From a virus, in IMG/VR virus record IMGVR_UViG_3300030102_004656, positions 1 through 60,775 of that record: DNA of 60,775 nucleotides. One strand, written 5' to 3'. Below the pieces are notes generated by a model that worked only from the letters and a program-made list of their open reading frames with translations, had not been told where the DNA came from and did not search any database. Of the stretch, positions 16,334-23,229 are shown piece after piece; position 1 is the first letter of the stretch; each line of letters starts with the position of its first letter. The translations under genes were made by a program, and so were the position numbers.

Positions 16334-16351
16334 CTCACTTGATCAAGTGAG
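16334..16351. promoter_or_regulatory. 18-bp perfect palindrome
   Basis: CTCACTTGATCAAGTGAG reads the same on both strands without a loop, as expected of a homodimer operator. It has a GATC at its centre, so a Dam-type methylase could affect binding. No single copy elsewhere in the window was noticed. Confidence 0.75.
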
Positions 16352-16502
16352 TTGTAATTACTTTAATTATGATTTTATGCTATCCTCTCCGCCATTTTGG
16401 GCGATTCAGTAAATAGAGAGAAAGTCTACGATTTGAACAATGAACGTTTATTGTTTGGATATAATAGACAAGTAAACTTGGTAAAGGGAATATGTGCCTT
16501 AA

Positions 16503-16551
16503 ATATGATCCATGATTCATGAGCTAATGAATCATTGTCTATGGATCATAT
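16503..16551. promoter_or_regulatory. Nested hairpin with 18 paired bases
   Basis: ATATGATCCAT (16503-16513) pairs with ATGGATCATAT (16541-16551). Immediately inside, GATTCAT (16514-16520) pairs with ATGAATC (16527-16533) around the loop GAGCTA. A 7-base bulge, ATTGTCT, interrupts only the right arm. It could be an RNA structure or a cruciform. Similar GATCCATGA and GAATCATGG words recur inside the terminator at 18052-18105. Confidence 0.7.
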
Positions 16552-16623
16552 CGCATAATATACGACCTTATAATGTATGGTGTAATTACCATGAGAAAGC
16601 AGGACAATATAATTTAATCGTGC

Positions 16624-16672
16624 CTGTATATACTAGCAATGCCATGCCATCAATTGATTGGAGTATATACAG
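16624..16672. promoter_or_regulatory. Inverted repeat with GTATATAC core just before the early operon
   Basis: CTGTATATACT (16624-16634) and AGTATATACAG (16662-16672) are exact reverse complements, 27 bases apart. The palindrome ATCAATTGAT lies between them at 16649-16658. The right arm ends 14 bases before the ATG at 16686. The GTATATAC core recurs in the palindrome between the terminase and HTH genes, so one regulator may act at both. Confidence 0.7.
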
Positions 16673-16685
16673 TAATGACTAAATT

Positions 16686-16880
16686 ATGAAAGCAAGACAC
16701 GACGAGCATCCGACTGCTCACAAACTTAGACCCATCACAGTTAATCATAAGTATGCGAGTCATATCCGCAAACTTTCACGGGTAGATAAGTCTACCTTAC
16801 GCAAAACAGAACCGTACAATGACATTGAAACCTTACGGGAGATATGTCGAGGTACTAACGATAAACTATCCAGAATATAA
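16686..16880 (+). CDS. Unknown early protein, 64 aa
   Basis: A basic, His- and Arg-rich small protein (MKARHDEHPTAHKLRPITVN; SHIRKLSRVDKSTLRKTEPY). There is no membrane segment and no recognised family. It starts 14 bases after an inverted repeat and opens the long early operon of small genes. Confidence 0.55.
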   Translation: MKARHDEHPTAHKLRPITVNHKYASHIRKLSRVDKSTLRKTEPYNDIETLREICRGTNDKLSRI

Positions 16881-16881
16881 T

Positions 16882-16947
16882 ATGAAAGCATCAGACTTAT
16901 TAGATATAGGAGAAGGTGAGGAAATCATCCAATTCACTAGTTTTTAA
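16882..16947 (+). CDS. Possible 21-residue leader peptide
   Basis: The frame MKASDLLDIGEGEEIIQFTS-F-stop begins two bases after the stop of the previous gene and ends just before a structured non-coding stretch. Its acidic, regular composition looks coding, but the length is too short for certainty. It could be a leader peptide coupled to the following RNA structure. Confidence 0.3.
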   Translation: MKASDLLDIGEGEEIIQFTSF

Positions 16948-16959
16948 CTCTCCGTCAGT

Positions 16960-17026
16960 GCGATAGACAGGCCTAGCCAAGGCTATGGTACTGTCTATTG
17001 CATTGTGGGAGCCTTAAAAACGGCTC
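16960..17026 (+). promoter_or_regulatory. Structured leader upstream of the 82-residue gene
   Basis: GCGATAGACAG (16960-16970) pairs with CTGTCTATTGC (16991-17001), an 11-bp stem with one wobble; a smaller GCC/GGC stem forms inside it. A second hairpin, GAGCC/GGCTC (17009-17013 with 17022-17026), follows. There is no T tract, so this looks like a 5' regulatory RNA or processing site more than a terminator. Confidence 0.5.
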
Positions 17027-17050
17027 AATTTAACCTTAACCCATAAACAA

Positions 17051-17299
17051 ATGGATAATAAAAAAGAGACTGTTGTATGGGAATCAGCCACGTCTAAACG
17101 ACCTGATCCTGCACACGACAGTAATGTTGCAACTGTAGAGTTTGCTTGTGAGCAAATCACAACAAGCCTTGAAGTAATTAAGAAGCGTTATGCTTCAACA
17201 CCGTATTCTAATAATACCGATTTCATACGGGATCATATCAGGGTAGTAAGAAATGCCCTCGCAAGAATTGAGAGTGAAGTAGACAGATTTACATCATGA
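17051..17299 (+). CDS. Unknown early protein, 82 aa
   Basis: The protein starts MDNKKETVVWESATSKRPDP and has a helical C-terminal half (RDHIRVVRNALARIESEVDR). It preserves an amphipathic pattern suggesting a coiled coil or small helical bundle. The family is not recognised. Its stop overlaps the start of the 56-residue gene (ATGA). Confidence 0.65.
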   Translation: MDNKKETVVWESATSKRPDPAHDSNVATVEFACEQITTSLEVIKKRYASTPYSNNTDFIRDHIRVVRNALARIESEVDRFTS

Positions 17300-17466
17300 A
17301 GAAAGTAAACCAAAACAAAGTAGTGACTAGAACGATAGGAGGCAAAAAAGTGACAGGCCCATATAAGTATTTTAGTCGGAAACAAATAAGTGAAACCTAT
17401 CATGACGATGACCGCCAGGATAGTTTCAATTCAATCAGTAAAGCATTAGACTTAATAGGAGAATAA
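17296..17466 (+). CDS. Unknown early protein, 56 aa
   Basis: The basic N-terminal part (MKKVNQNKVVTRTIGGKKVT) leads into GPYKYFSRKQISETYHDDDR and a helical end (SISKALDLIGE). The start overlaps the upstream stop in the ATGA arrangement and the stop is one base from the next ATG. This supports a real gene although it is short. Function unknown. Confidence 0.6.
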   Translation: MKKVNQNKVVTRTIGGKKVTGPYKYFSRKQISETYHDDDRQDSFNSISKALDLIGE

Positions 17467-17467
17467 T

Positions 17468-17653
17468 ATGGAAACAATTCAAATAGAGTTAGCAGCCGAG
17501 CCATTTATCTTGGCCATACTGTTATTGCAAACCCTCGCATTGGTTTGGTTCGTAAAGAATCATATCAGACTAACCCGTGCGAAAGATCACTGGAGGCGAG
17601 AAAGAGATATACAGTTTTATAAAAACAATCTACGGAAAGAAGATAAGAGTTAA
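17468..17653 (+). CDS. Single-pass membrane protein, 61 aa
   Basis: One transmembrane helix (FILAILLLQTLALVWFV, residues 13-29) follows a short acidic N-terminus. A strongly basic cytoplasmic tail comes next (IRLTRAKDHWRRERDIQF). By the positive-inside rule the C-terminus should face the cytoplasm. A host-membrane or superinfection role is possible. It abuts the upstream gene by one base. Confidence 0.65.
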   Translation: METIQIELAAEPFILAILLLQTLALVWFVKNHIRLTRAKDHWRRERDIQFYKNNLRKEDKS

Positions 17654-17686
17654 CCATACCAAGACCCCGAAAGGGGCATTCTATAT

Positions 17687-17881
17687 ATGAAGAAAGCAAA
17701 TGAAGGGACTCGTTCCCAGATAAAGAAAGCAACGTCTATTAAAGACATCAAGCAACTGTACAAAGTTGCTAAAAGGAAAGCGGACAATGGGGACTATGCT
17801 CATGCTAGTCCTAATTATATTGGCAAGCTGAAGGCATTAGCTGATAAACATATAACTAAACTAGAGAGGAGTAAGAAATGA
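17687..17881 (+). CDS. Basic helical protein, 64 aa
   Basis: Lys-rich and fully helical by appearance (RSQIKKATSIKDIKQLYKVA; YIGKLKALADKHITKLERSKK). The middle reads KRKADNGDYAHASPNYIGKL. No family is recognised. The last codons overlap the next gene's start (ATGA at 17878). Confidence 0.6.
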   Translation: MKKANEGTRSQIKKATSIKDIKQLYKVAKRKADNGDYAHASPNYIGKLKALADKHITKLERSKK

Positions 17882-18036
17882 GTGGATACTATTCAGAATC
17901 AGATGAAGAGGCCGATCATTTAGAGAGTGTCAAAGAGATACTTCATCAAGAATATCTTGAAGGTAATCTCTACAAAAAGAAAGGTAAGAGATATCTAAAG
18001 TTGACTACAGGCAACGGTAACCTGTACAAAGATTAA
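17878..18036 (+). CDS. Unknown small protein, 52 aa
   Basis: An acidic N-terminal half (MSGYYSESDEEADHLESVKE) is followed by a basic half with two similar GNLYK segments (LEGNLYKKKGKRYL; TTGNGNLYKD). The ATGA overlap with the upstream gene supports translation. A strong terminator follows after 15 bases, so this is the last gene of the first early sub-operon. Confidence 0.6.
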   Translation: MSGYYSESDEEADHLESVKEILHQEYLEGNLYKKKGKRYLKLTTGNGNLYKD

Positions 18037-18051
18037 ACTAAACTAAACCAT

Positions 18052-18105
18052 AACAAGGCAACCTGATCCATGAACTATGAATCATGGACGGGTTGCCTTG
18101 TTTCA
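18052..18105 (+). terminator. Strong intrinsic terminator in the early region
   Basis: AACAAGGCAACC (18052-18063) pairs perfectly with GGTTGCCTTGTT (18091-18102), a 12-bp stem. An inner TCCATG/CATGGA stem (18067-18072 with 18083-18088) extends it. The stem end merges with a T-rich tail (TTTCATTT). It separates two early sub-operons. Confidence 0.8.
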
Positions 18106-18125
18106 TTTACAGAGAGGAAATAAAA

Positions 18126-18563
18126 ATGGACAAGCAAAGAATAGAAGAAATGTATGAGGTGATTCACCGATGCCAAGAACTACTACATGAGAAGCATGGA
18201 GATGATGAATCAAAGTTCCCTAAAGAAGACGAACAGATCTTAGACGATGCAAAGTATGCAGTTGCAGTATTCCGTGAGGGGATAGGTTTACCTAACCTCA
18301 TTGATGAAGAGAACGACAAGCGGAGGATCATAGCGAGGCAGAACGTTGTGAGATCGGTGGATGATTTTGTTGACCACTGGGAGACTACTGAGCTATCAGA
18401 GGTATTACGACCATCACAACGGGAGATAAACGAATACATCTATGACGAAGCTATCAATGAGCTAGCCGAGATTGCTGGCAACTTTGAACCTGAAGTTGTA
18501 GAGAACGACGATAATCGGGTAGAGATCTTGAGAGAGATAGAAAGAAGAAAAAATAATAAATAA
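18126..18563 (+). CDS. Unknown acidic helical protein, 145 aa
   Basis: I chose the ATG at 18126 because an AGAGGAAAT ribosome site lies 5-13 bases upstream; an earlier in-frame ATG at 18084 lies inside the terminator. The protein is charged and helical (MDKQRIEEMYEVIHRCQELL, DEAINELAEIAGNFEPEVVE, ending EIERRKNNK). No motif or family is recognised. Confidence 0.65.
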   Translation: MDKQRIEEMYEVIHRCQELLHEKHGDDESKFPKEDEQILDDAKYAVAVFREGIGLPNLIDEENDKRRIIARQNVVRSVDDFVDHWETTELSEVLRPSQREINEYIYDEAINELAEIAGNFEPEVVENDDNRVEILREIERRKNNK

Positions 18564-18600
18564 ATCCTAGACAATTATTAATAATTAAATAACAATTTCC

Positions 18601-18620
18601 CTGATGCAATTCGGCATCAG
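18601..18620 (+). promoter_or_regulatory. 7-bp hairpin in the leader of the DUF932-like gene
   Basis: CTGATGC and GCATCAG flank the 6-base loop AATTCG. No T tract follows. It lies 33 bases upstream of the start at 18653, so it may affect leader stability or be a weak attenuator. Confidence 0.5.
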
Positions 18621-18652
18621 AAGAAAGCAAAACTAAACCTAGAAAAATAAAA

Positions 18653-19768
18653 ATGGAAACATTAATTGAAAGTAAGCCGTCAAAGCATGAACAAATCAGT
18701 TCAGTTATTAACAAAGGTCAGCGAGTCGATATCATTGAGTCGTTGGACAACGTACGTTTCGGGCGATCACCGAAGTGTAACGATGAATCAAGCAAGTTCT
18801 TGTTTGATATAACCGTACCCGTCAGCGATGGCAGACACCGCATGCGTTTTGAAGGTACGCCTCTGTTCTTGGATAACATGTACAGAGAGATTGGTGGATC
18901 GGGCTTCGCAAAGTATGCAACTTATCTGACAGATACAAGACAGATAGGGCTACTTGAGAAGAACGTCAATGAGCAGTTGAGTAGGAAAGCAAAGCACTTC
19001 ATGCTACGTGGATTGATTGGTCAAGATGGAAACACAACCATGAGGGCGTTGTTGTCTACAAAGTACAAGCGGATTAATGATGATACTATTCATGACCTTG
19101 TTAGTAAGATCATGGATAAGAATACGCATTTCAAATGCTTGGGTGGTGGTAGTTCGGCAAGACGTACCTATGTCAGATACGTAACAGTCGATCCTATCAT
19201 CATGGGTAACCGCAAACTATACTTTGGTTTTCAGTGGACTAATTCAGAGATTGGAGAAGGATACTTTGAGCTAGAGCTATTCGTTTGTGATGGCTATTGC
19301 GACAATGGTATGGTCTTCAATTCAGAAGACATTGAGTCAATCAGAATGAAACACAGTGGCAAGAACTACGTAGGGGGTACAGGCATCCTAAGTAAGGAAC
19401 ATGTGTATGGCCTAGACTACAAGATTGCTAGATCAGTTGAGTGGATGATATCTGATTGGAATATGCAAAGGCTTGAGGACATGGTCATCGGCTCATTCGA
19501 GAAGACCTTTGAGAGTGATGTGGAGAAAGATCAGTTGATCATTGAAGCAGTTGGTAAGCATTACAAGCTGTCAGAGGATTTGATAACTCAAGCAGTTGAA
19601 GACTTCGACAGGCGTGAGCGTCATGCTTATGGGTTGCAAGCTGCCTTTACATCAGCAGCACAAAAGCAACCATGCTTTGACTTGAGGGATCAAGTTGACC
19701 GCATTGGTGGAGAGATTGTCAGTAAAACAAAAGATGAGTTCGACAAGCTTATCGCATTGGCTGCATAA
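18653..19768 (+). CDS. DUF932-like phage/plasmid protein, 371 aa
   Basis: The layout matches DUF932 proteins. It has MRALLSTKYKRINDDTIHDL (residues 128-147 region), then FGFQWTNSEIGEGYFELELF, a Cys-rich VCDGYCDNGMVF and a helical C-terminal half that ends LRDQVDRIGGEIVSKTKDEF. Members are common in phages and plasmids beside replication or defence-related genes, and their biochemical role is not settled. Length is within the usual range of 270-400. It has its own leader with a hairpin and is followed by a stem-loop, so it is a single transcription unit that could be strongly expressed. Confidence 0.75.
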   Translation: METLIESKPSKHEQISSVINKGQRVDIIESLDNVRFGRSPKCNDESSKFLFDITVPVSDGRHRMRFEGTPLFLDNMYREIGGSGFAKYATYLTDTRQIGLLEKNVNEQLSRKAKHFMLRGLIGQDGNTTMRALLSTKYKRINDDTIHDLVSKIMDKNTHFKCLGGGSSARRTYVRYVTVDPIIMGNRKLYFGFQWTNSEIGEGYFELELFVCDGYCDNGMVFNSEDIESIRMKHSGKNYVGGTGILSKEHVYGLDYKIARSVEWMISDWNMQRLEDMVIGSFEKTFESDVEKDQLIIEAVGKHYKLSEDLITQAVEDFDRRERHAYGLQAAFTSAAQKQPCFDLRDQVDRIGGEIVSKTKDEFDKLIALAA

Positions 19769-19781
19769 CAAAAGAAACAAC

Positions 19782-19820
19782 GAAGCCACACCGCCACGCA
19801 GCCTTGGTTGGTGTGGCTTC
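19782..19820 (+). terminator. 11-bp stem-loop after the DUF932-like gene
   Basis: GAAGCCACACC (19782-19792) pairs with GGTGTGGCTTC (19810-19820), a perfect 11-bp stem. The following bases (ACTTATT) are only weakly T-rich, so termination may be partial. Alternatively it could stabilise the upstream message. Confidence 0.55.
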
Positions 19821-19840
19821 ACTTATTAGAAAGAAAGCAA

Positions 19841-20218
19841 ATGAAACTAACGTTTAATATAGAAGAACTAAAGAAACTAATAGAGTTTGAGGAGACCCAC
19901 ATGGAAACTGGGGAACCTACTCATATCCGTTTCGTCGGTGATGAAGGTGTATACTTTATGCCGAAGCGTGTCAGACGTGCTGGTGAAACAGCTAGGTCAC
20001 CTATCGTATACGCTGAAGAGTGTAACCCCAAGACAATGGAGTTTGACGATTGGTGGTATGTCAAAAGAAACACATGGGGTGGTGACGATGGAGGTGCTAA
20101 CGTACCTGTCAGAGGCATCAAAGATATGATCGAAGATCCAGAAGCCGTTGCACTAGTTGCAGAATTCAATGAAGACAAGAGCATTGACTTCATTACAAAA
20201 AAGAAAGGGGATAAGTAA
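19841..20218 (+). CDS. Unknown early protein, 125 aa
   Basis: I place the start at 19841 (MKLTFNIEELKKLIEF), preceded by AGAAAGAAAG. The upstream ATG at 19808 lies inside the stem-loop. Central beta segments (HIRFVGDEGVYFMPKRVRRA; FDDWWYVKRNTWGGDDGG) suggest a compact fold. No family is recognised. The stop overlaps the next ATG by one base (TAATG). Confidence 0.65.
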   Translation: MKLTFNIEELKKLIEFEETHMETGEPTHIRFVGDEGVYFMPKRVRRAGETARSPIVYAEECNPKTMEFDDWWYVKRNTWGGDDGGANVPVRGIKDMIEDPEAVALVAEFNEDKSIDFITKKKGDK

Positions 20219-20403
20219 TGAGTAAGCCTAAAGTATACAAGTTCTCATTCTACGCTTGTGAGAGTATCTATAATAAAGATAAGAAGACAAAGAAGCAACT
20301 TATAGAAGAGGTAGCTGAAGTTATCTGTTATTGTGATTCACTTACAATCGTTCGTGATATAGAAGTTGAGGCGTTTGAAATCAAAAAGAAAGGGGGCAAG
20401 TAA
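20218..20403 (+). CDS. Unknown early protein, 61 aa
   Basis: A small alpha/beta protein (KVYKFSFYACESIYNKDKKT; VICYCDSLTIVRDIEVEAFE) ending in a basic KKKGGK. The start and stop both overlap neighbouring genes by one base (TAATG), so the three genes form a coupled set. No family is recognised. Confidence 0.6.
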   Translation: MSKPKVYKFSFYACESIYNKDKKTKKQLIEEVAEVICYCDSLTIVRDIEVEAFEIKKKGGK

Positions 20404-20957
20404 TGGGATATACACACTACTGGTATACCAGAAAAGAGATACCTGCTAACAAGTGGAAAGCATTCACCGATGACTGTAAAGAGTTATTGGATTCTGATGA
20501 TGCTGAAGGCATAGTCTGGAGTAAAGAAGATAAGATCTTCCCATACATCACAGATGAATACTGTACCTTTGATGGTATAGGTAACAAGGGACACGAGACT
20601 TTCTCCATGTCTAGAAATCGTGGACGACGGGAGTCTGATGGCGAGGGCTTTGACTGTTGTAAGACTGCACACAAACCATATGATAAGTATGTAGTTGACG
20701 TTCTGATACTCGCAGAAAGACACTTCGGTGATTTCATACGGGTAAAGAGTGATGGTCACTGGCCTGATGTAAAGAGGGATAGAGAGCTAGAGAAAGAAAG
20801 AGAGAGTGAAAAACTATTCAGTACACACATTTCTCTTTCACTTCCAGGGGTACAGTTCCGATGTCATGAAGATGACCTAGAGGATTATGTTCATGAGTTT
20901 GTAAAGACTGAATTGAATAGGAATTTAGATTGGACTTATGAGGAGGTGTCAGAATGA
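20403..20957 (+). CDS. Conserved phage protein of the MGYTHYW type, 184 aa
   Basis: The N-terminus MGYTHYWYTRKEIPANKW, a central FNG-like FDGIGNKGHETFSMSR, and FDCCKTAHKPYDKYVVDVLI are hallmarks of a phage family of unknown function that I recognise by its MGYTHYW start and CKTAxxPYD motif. The C-terminal ~50 residues are charged and differ from the core. The stop overlaps the next gene (ATGA). Confidence 0.75.
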   Translation: MGYTHYWYTRKEIPANKWKAFTDDCKELLDSDDAEGIVWSKEDKIFPYITDEYCTFDGIGNKGHETFSMSRNRGRRESDGEGFDCCKTAHKPYDKYVVDVLILAERHFGDFIRVKSDGHWPDVKRDRELEKERESEKLFSTHISLSLPGVQFRCHEDDLEDYVHEFVKTELNRNLDWTYEEVSE

Positions 20958-21136
20958 ACATATCAGAAACATTATTTGATTTGCATGACATCAAAAGGTT
21001 CTTAGAACTACGCAAGTTAATGGATGAGCCAAAGGACAATGATGGGTCTGGGTTTACCATTGGGGATGTCATTGAAGATTTAATATATAAAATAGAAGAG
21101 GAACTCGCTGATGGAGTTCCTGTTTTACTAGAATAA
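20954..21136 (+). CDS. Unknown acidic protein, 60 aa
   Basis: The sequence MNISETLFDLHDIKRFLELR then FTIGDVIEDLIYKIEEELAD is helical and acidic. Its start overlaps the stop of the MGYTHYW protein. No family is recognised. Confidence 0.6.
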   Translation: MNISETLFDLHDIKRFLELRKLMDEPKDNDGSGFTIGDVIEDLIYKIEEELADGVPVLLE

Positions 21137-21140
21137 TCTT

Positions 21141-21974
21141 ATGAACAGAAAGCAACTAATGCAGTTTGCACAAATGATGCAGACTGAAAAGAAAGTATGG
21201 TCGTTACAACAATGGCTAGACGAAAACGTCCTTGGGGACATCACAAAGGTTGGAACGTGGGCCTATCACGCTCACAAGTTTCAACGTTTTTTAGATACAA
21301 GCAAACCAGAATTCTCTGTTTTTGCAAATGGTAATAAGAAGTTATCCTTCACAACATGGTCAGTGCTTCCACTAGTCACTTGTCCCGGCAAAGGTGAGTG
21401 TGGAGAATTCTGCTACTCATTGAAAGCATGGCGTTACCCTGCTGCGTTCTTCCGACAGGCACAAAACTTATGGCTCTTGAACCATGATCTCTGTACCATT
21501 GAACAGGAGTGGATGAGACTACCCCAAAACATTGTGGTAAGGTTGTACGTTGACGGGGACATTCACAACACAAAAGTTCTAGCCTTTTGGTTCAAGATGT
21601 TGGAGCAACGTCCAGATATCCTAGCTTATGGTTACAGTAAGAGTTGGGATTTATTTCTAGATTGGTTTGATTCAGGTCAATCCTTTCCAAAGAACTACAG
21701 GCTCAACCTTTCTAGTGGTAGTAAGTATAGCAAACGTAAGCGTGACAGGATGATGAAGTTACCTTGTTCGAGAGGTGATTATCTTGCCGTAACCATTAGC
21801 AAGCTAGCTGCAAAAGCAGGGTACAAAACAAAAGAGTACACGAGAGCCGTGCGAGAAGCAGTAGGTAAGCGAGTGTTTGTTTGCCCAGGAACCTGTGACA
21901 CATGCACACCGAAAGGTCATGCGTGTGGATTAGAATCATTTAACAACGTGCCAATAGCTATTGGCATACACTAA
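21141..21974 (+). CDS. Cysteine-rich GP88-like protein, 277 aa
   Basis: Two Cys clusters stand out. One is residues ~80-92, CPGKGECGEFCYSLKAWRYP; the other is near the C-terminus, CPGTCDTCTPKGHACG. Between them lie VVRLYVDGDIHNTKVLAFWF and LNLSSGSKYSKRKRDRM. The order (Cys cluster followed by SxKAxRxPxxxxRQxxNLxL, then a late C-x2-C-x2-C) recalls the phage GP88 family, whose function is unknown. The Cys residues suggest metal or Fe-S binding. It is not a known DNA enzyme. It starts five bases after the previous gene. Confidence 0.65.
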   Translation: MNRKQLMQFAQMMQTEKKVWSLQQWLDENVLGDITKVGTWAYHAHKFQRFLDTSKPEFSVFANGNKKLSFTTWSVLPLVTCPGKGECGEFCYSLKAWRYPAAFFRQAQNLWLLNHDLCTIEQEWMRLPQNIVVRLYVDGDIHNTKVLAFWFKMLEQRPDILAYGYSKSWDLFLDWFDSGQSFPKNYRLNLSSGSKYSKRKRDRMMKLPCSRGDYLAVTISKLAAKAGYKTKEYTRAVREAVGKRVFVCPGTCDTCTPKGHACGLESFNNVPIAIGIH

Positions 21975-21994
21975 ACAACAAACCCAAAAATAAA

Positions 21995-22342
21995 ATGAAA
22001 GCAGAAACTATGGACCTGTTAACGCACTTAGGAAACATTTACTCCGACGTGCAATTCTTACAAATAAGTTCTTATGATAAAGAGAAGAGACGGGAGATCA
22101 TGGATGAAATACTCTATGCTCAACACTTGGCTCGAAGAATAGAGAACTCACAGATTGAAGAGGTGACACCTGATTCCGCAATGGATCATGTATTACTTCT
22201 TATTGATGGGAGACTCTCTGATTTAGAGTGCAGAGAAGACCAGTGTGCGGATACCATAACTGAGATAGGCAAGCTGAACAAAGCCTCCCGTCTTGTGAAC
22301 AAATTCATAACTCAAAAAGCATGGAAAAAAGACGCAACCTAA
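21995..22342 (+). CDS. Unknown helical protein, 115 aa
   Basis: The start ATG follows CCCAAAAATAAA, an A-rich leader with no Shine-Dalgarno. The protein is helical (MKAETMDLLTHLGNIYSDVQ; EIGKLNKASRLVNKFITQKA) with no motif I recognise. Its end overlaps the start of the next gene by 22 bases. Confidence 0.65.
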   Translation: MKAETMDLLTHLGNIYSDVQFLQISSYDKEKRREIMDEILYAQHLARRIENSQIEEVTPDSAMDHVLLLIDGRLSDLECREDQCADTITEIGKLNKASRLVNKFITQKAWKKDAT

Positions 22343-22611
22343 AACAGATCCTTGATGATTTCGTTCAAGCCTTCCCCCAAGAAGGTGAGACATACGAGGA
22401 TGTCACCGCCCTTCTAGTAAAGCTAGATGAGGAATTGGAAAAACCAGACCCAACAAAGAAGATGATTAGCAGCACTTTAGGTGAGGTAATCATATTACTA
22501 ACGGGGTTTGTAACAGGAGAACCGCAGTTCCTTGAGGCTACCAAAGATGTAGACCTGGCCAGAAGAATACTGCAATCTCTCAAAGACAAACTGGAGTCTT
22601 CCAGTAATTGA
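22321..22611 (+). CDS. Unknown helical protein, 96 aa
   Basis: An acidic, helical protein (LKQILDDFVQAFPQEGETYE; DLARRILQSLKDKLESSSN). The start lies within the last codons of the preceding gene. No family is recognised. Confidence 0.6.
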   Translation: MEKRRNLKQILDDFVQAFPQEGETYEDVTALLVKLDEELEKPDPTKKMISSTLGEVIILLTGFVTGEPQFLEATKDVDLARRILQSLKDKLESSSN

Positions 22612-22642
22612 CAAAATATTAAAATAAATATATAAATTAATT

Positions 22643-22933
22643 GTGAGAATAGTAGACAAAACAAGAGTAGAAAACATAAAGAAAGCTGTGTCTGATATAT
22701 CATCATACAGTCAGGCCGAGCTAGAGTATAACCGTAACCATAACGTTACGCCTTGGGCAGCGATGGCTATGTACTTAATCAGTAAAGAAGGGGAGACTGC
22801 ACAAAGTGCTGCTTCTCATTACGGAAGAAAGTATGGAGCCGTTCATGCAGCAATCAAAAAGATAGATGCTAACATAGAAAGGTATACGCCTCATCTAAAC
22901 AAGATCTTAGAAAGAGCAGAGCAATGTGGGTAA
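22643..22933 (+). CDS. DnaA domain IV-like HTH protein, 96 aa
   Basis: The start is GTG at 22643. The middle (NVTPWAAMAMYLISKEGETAQSAASHYGRKYGAVHAAIKKID, residues ~37-78) follows the plan of the DnaA DNA-binding domain. It has A-M-A-x-x-L, a polar turn, S-x-x-x-x-G-R, then V-x-H-A-x-x-K-I, where the bacterial protein has GGRDHTTVLHACRKI. The RDHTT signature is replaced by RKYGA, so sequence preference may differ. The ATPase domains are absent. A stand-alone DnaA-type reader could mimic or compete with host DnaA at origin-like boxes, or be a regulator. Confidence 0.6.
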   Translation: MRIVDKTRVENIKKAVSDISSYSQAELEYNRNHNVTPWAAMAMYLISKEGETAQSAASHYGRKYGAVHAAIKKIDANIERYTPHLNKILERAEQCG

Positions 22934-23043
22934 TCGCTATCTTTTTATACATGTTAATCCTTTTATTTATCTGCCGATTTATGGGGATGAATAGCGATAT
23001 TAAAAAGAAAAATGTTAACGATAGTAAATCAAAAAGAAGTTGA
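22924..23043 (+). CDS. 39-residue single-pass membrane peptide
   Basis: MWVIAIFLYMLILLFICRFM is one hydrophobic helix, followed by a basic tail (KKKNVNDSKSKRS). The start overlaps the end of the DnaA-like gene and its own end overlaps the next gene's start. The hydrophobic-then-basic layout is regular enough to be real although short. Confidence 0.5.
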   Translation: MWVIAIFLYMLILLFICRFMGMNSDIKKKNVNDSKSKRS

Positions 23044-23206
23044 GTTCTATCCTTATAAAACTGTAGCCATCCTATACAATGGAGATCAGGATGTCTGGAG
23101 AGTCGTAGGGATTAGAGAGAAACAAATGAACACAATTCTTTTTGAGGGTGCTGAAGGGACTGCAAAGAAGTTCTATCAGATAATCCTCGAAAACGACAAC
23201 CAATAA
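23012..23206 (+). CDS. Unknown small protein, 64 aa
   Basis: A compact alpha/beta sequence (MLTIVNQKEVEFYPYKTVAI; FEGAEGTAKKFYQIILEND). It overlaps the membrane peptide by 32 bases and precedes the methyltransferase by 23 bases. No family is recognised. Confidence 0.55.
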   Translation: MLTIVNQKEVEFYPYKTVAILYNGDQDVWRVVGIREKQMNTILFEGAEGTAKKFYQIILENDNQ

Positions 23207-23229
23207 ACCTAAACAATAGAAAGCAAATA

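Larger units (their letters stand above)
16290..16685. promoter_or_regulatory. Non-coding region with three strong inverted repeats
   Basis: About 400 bases upstream of the early operon have no credible gene. In order they hold an 18-bp perfect palindrome, a nested hairpin of 11 plus 7 bp and an 11-bp inverted repeat around a 10-bp palindrome (each listed). This density is unlike the rest of the window and suggests operators, an origin or a structured RNA. Confidence 0.7.

Noticed and set aside
18084-18125. Longer start for the 145-residue early protein
   Set aside because: The extra codons fall within the terminator stem, and a ribosome site precedes the ATG at 18126.
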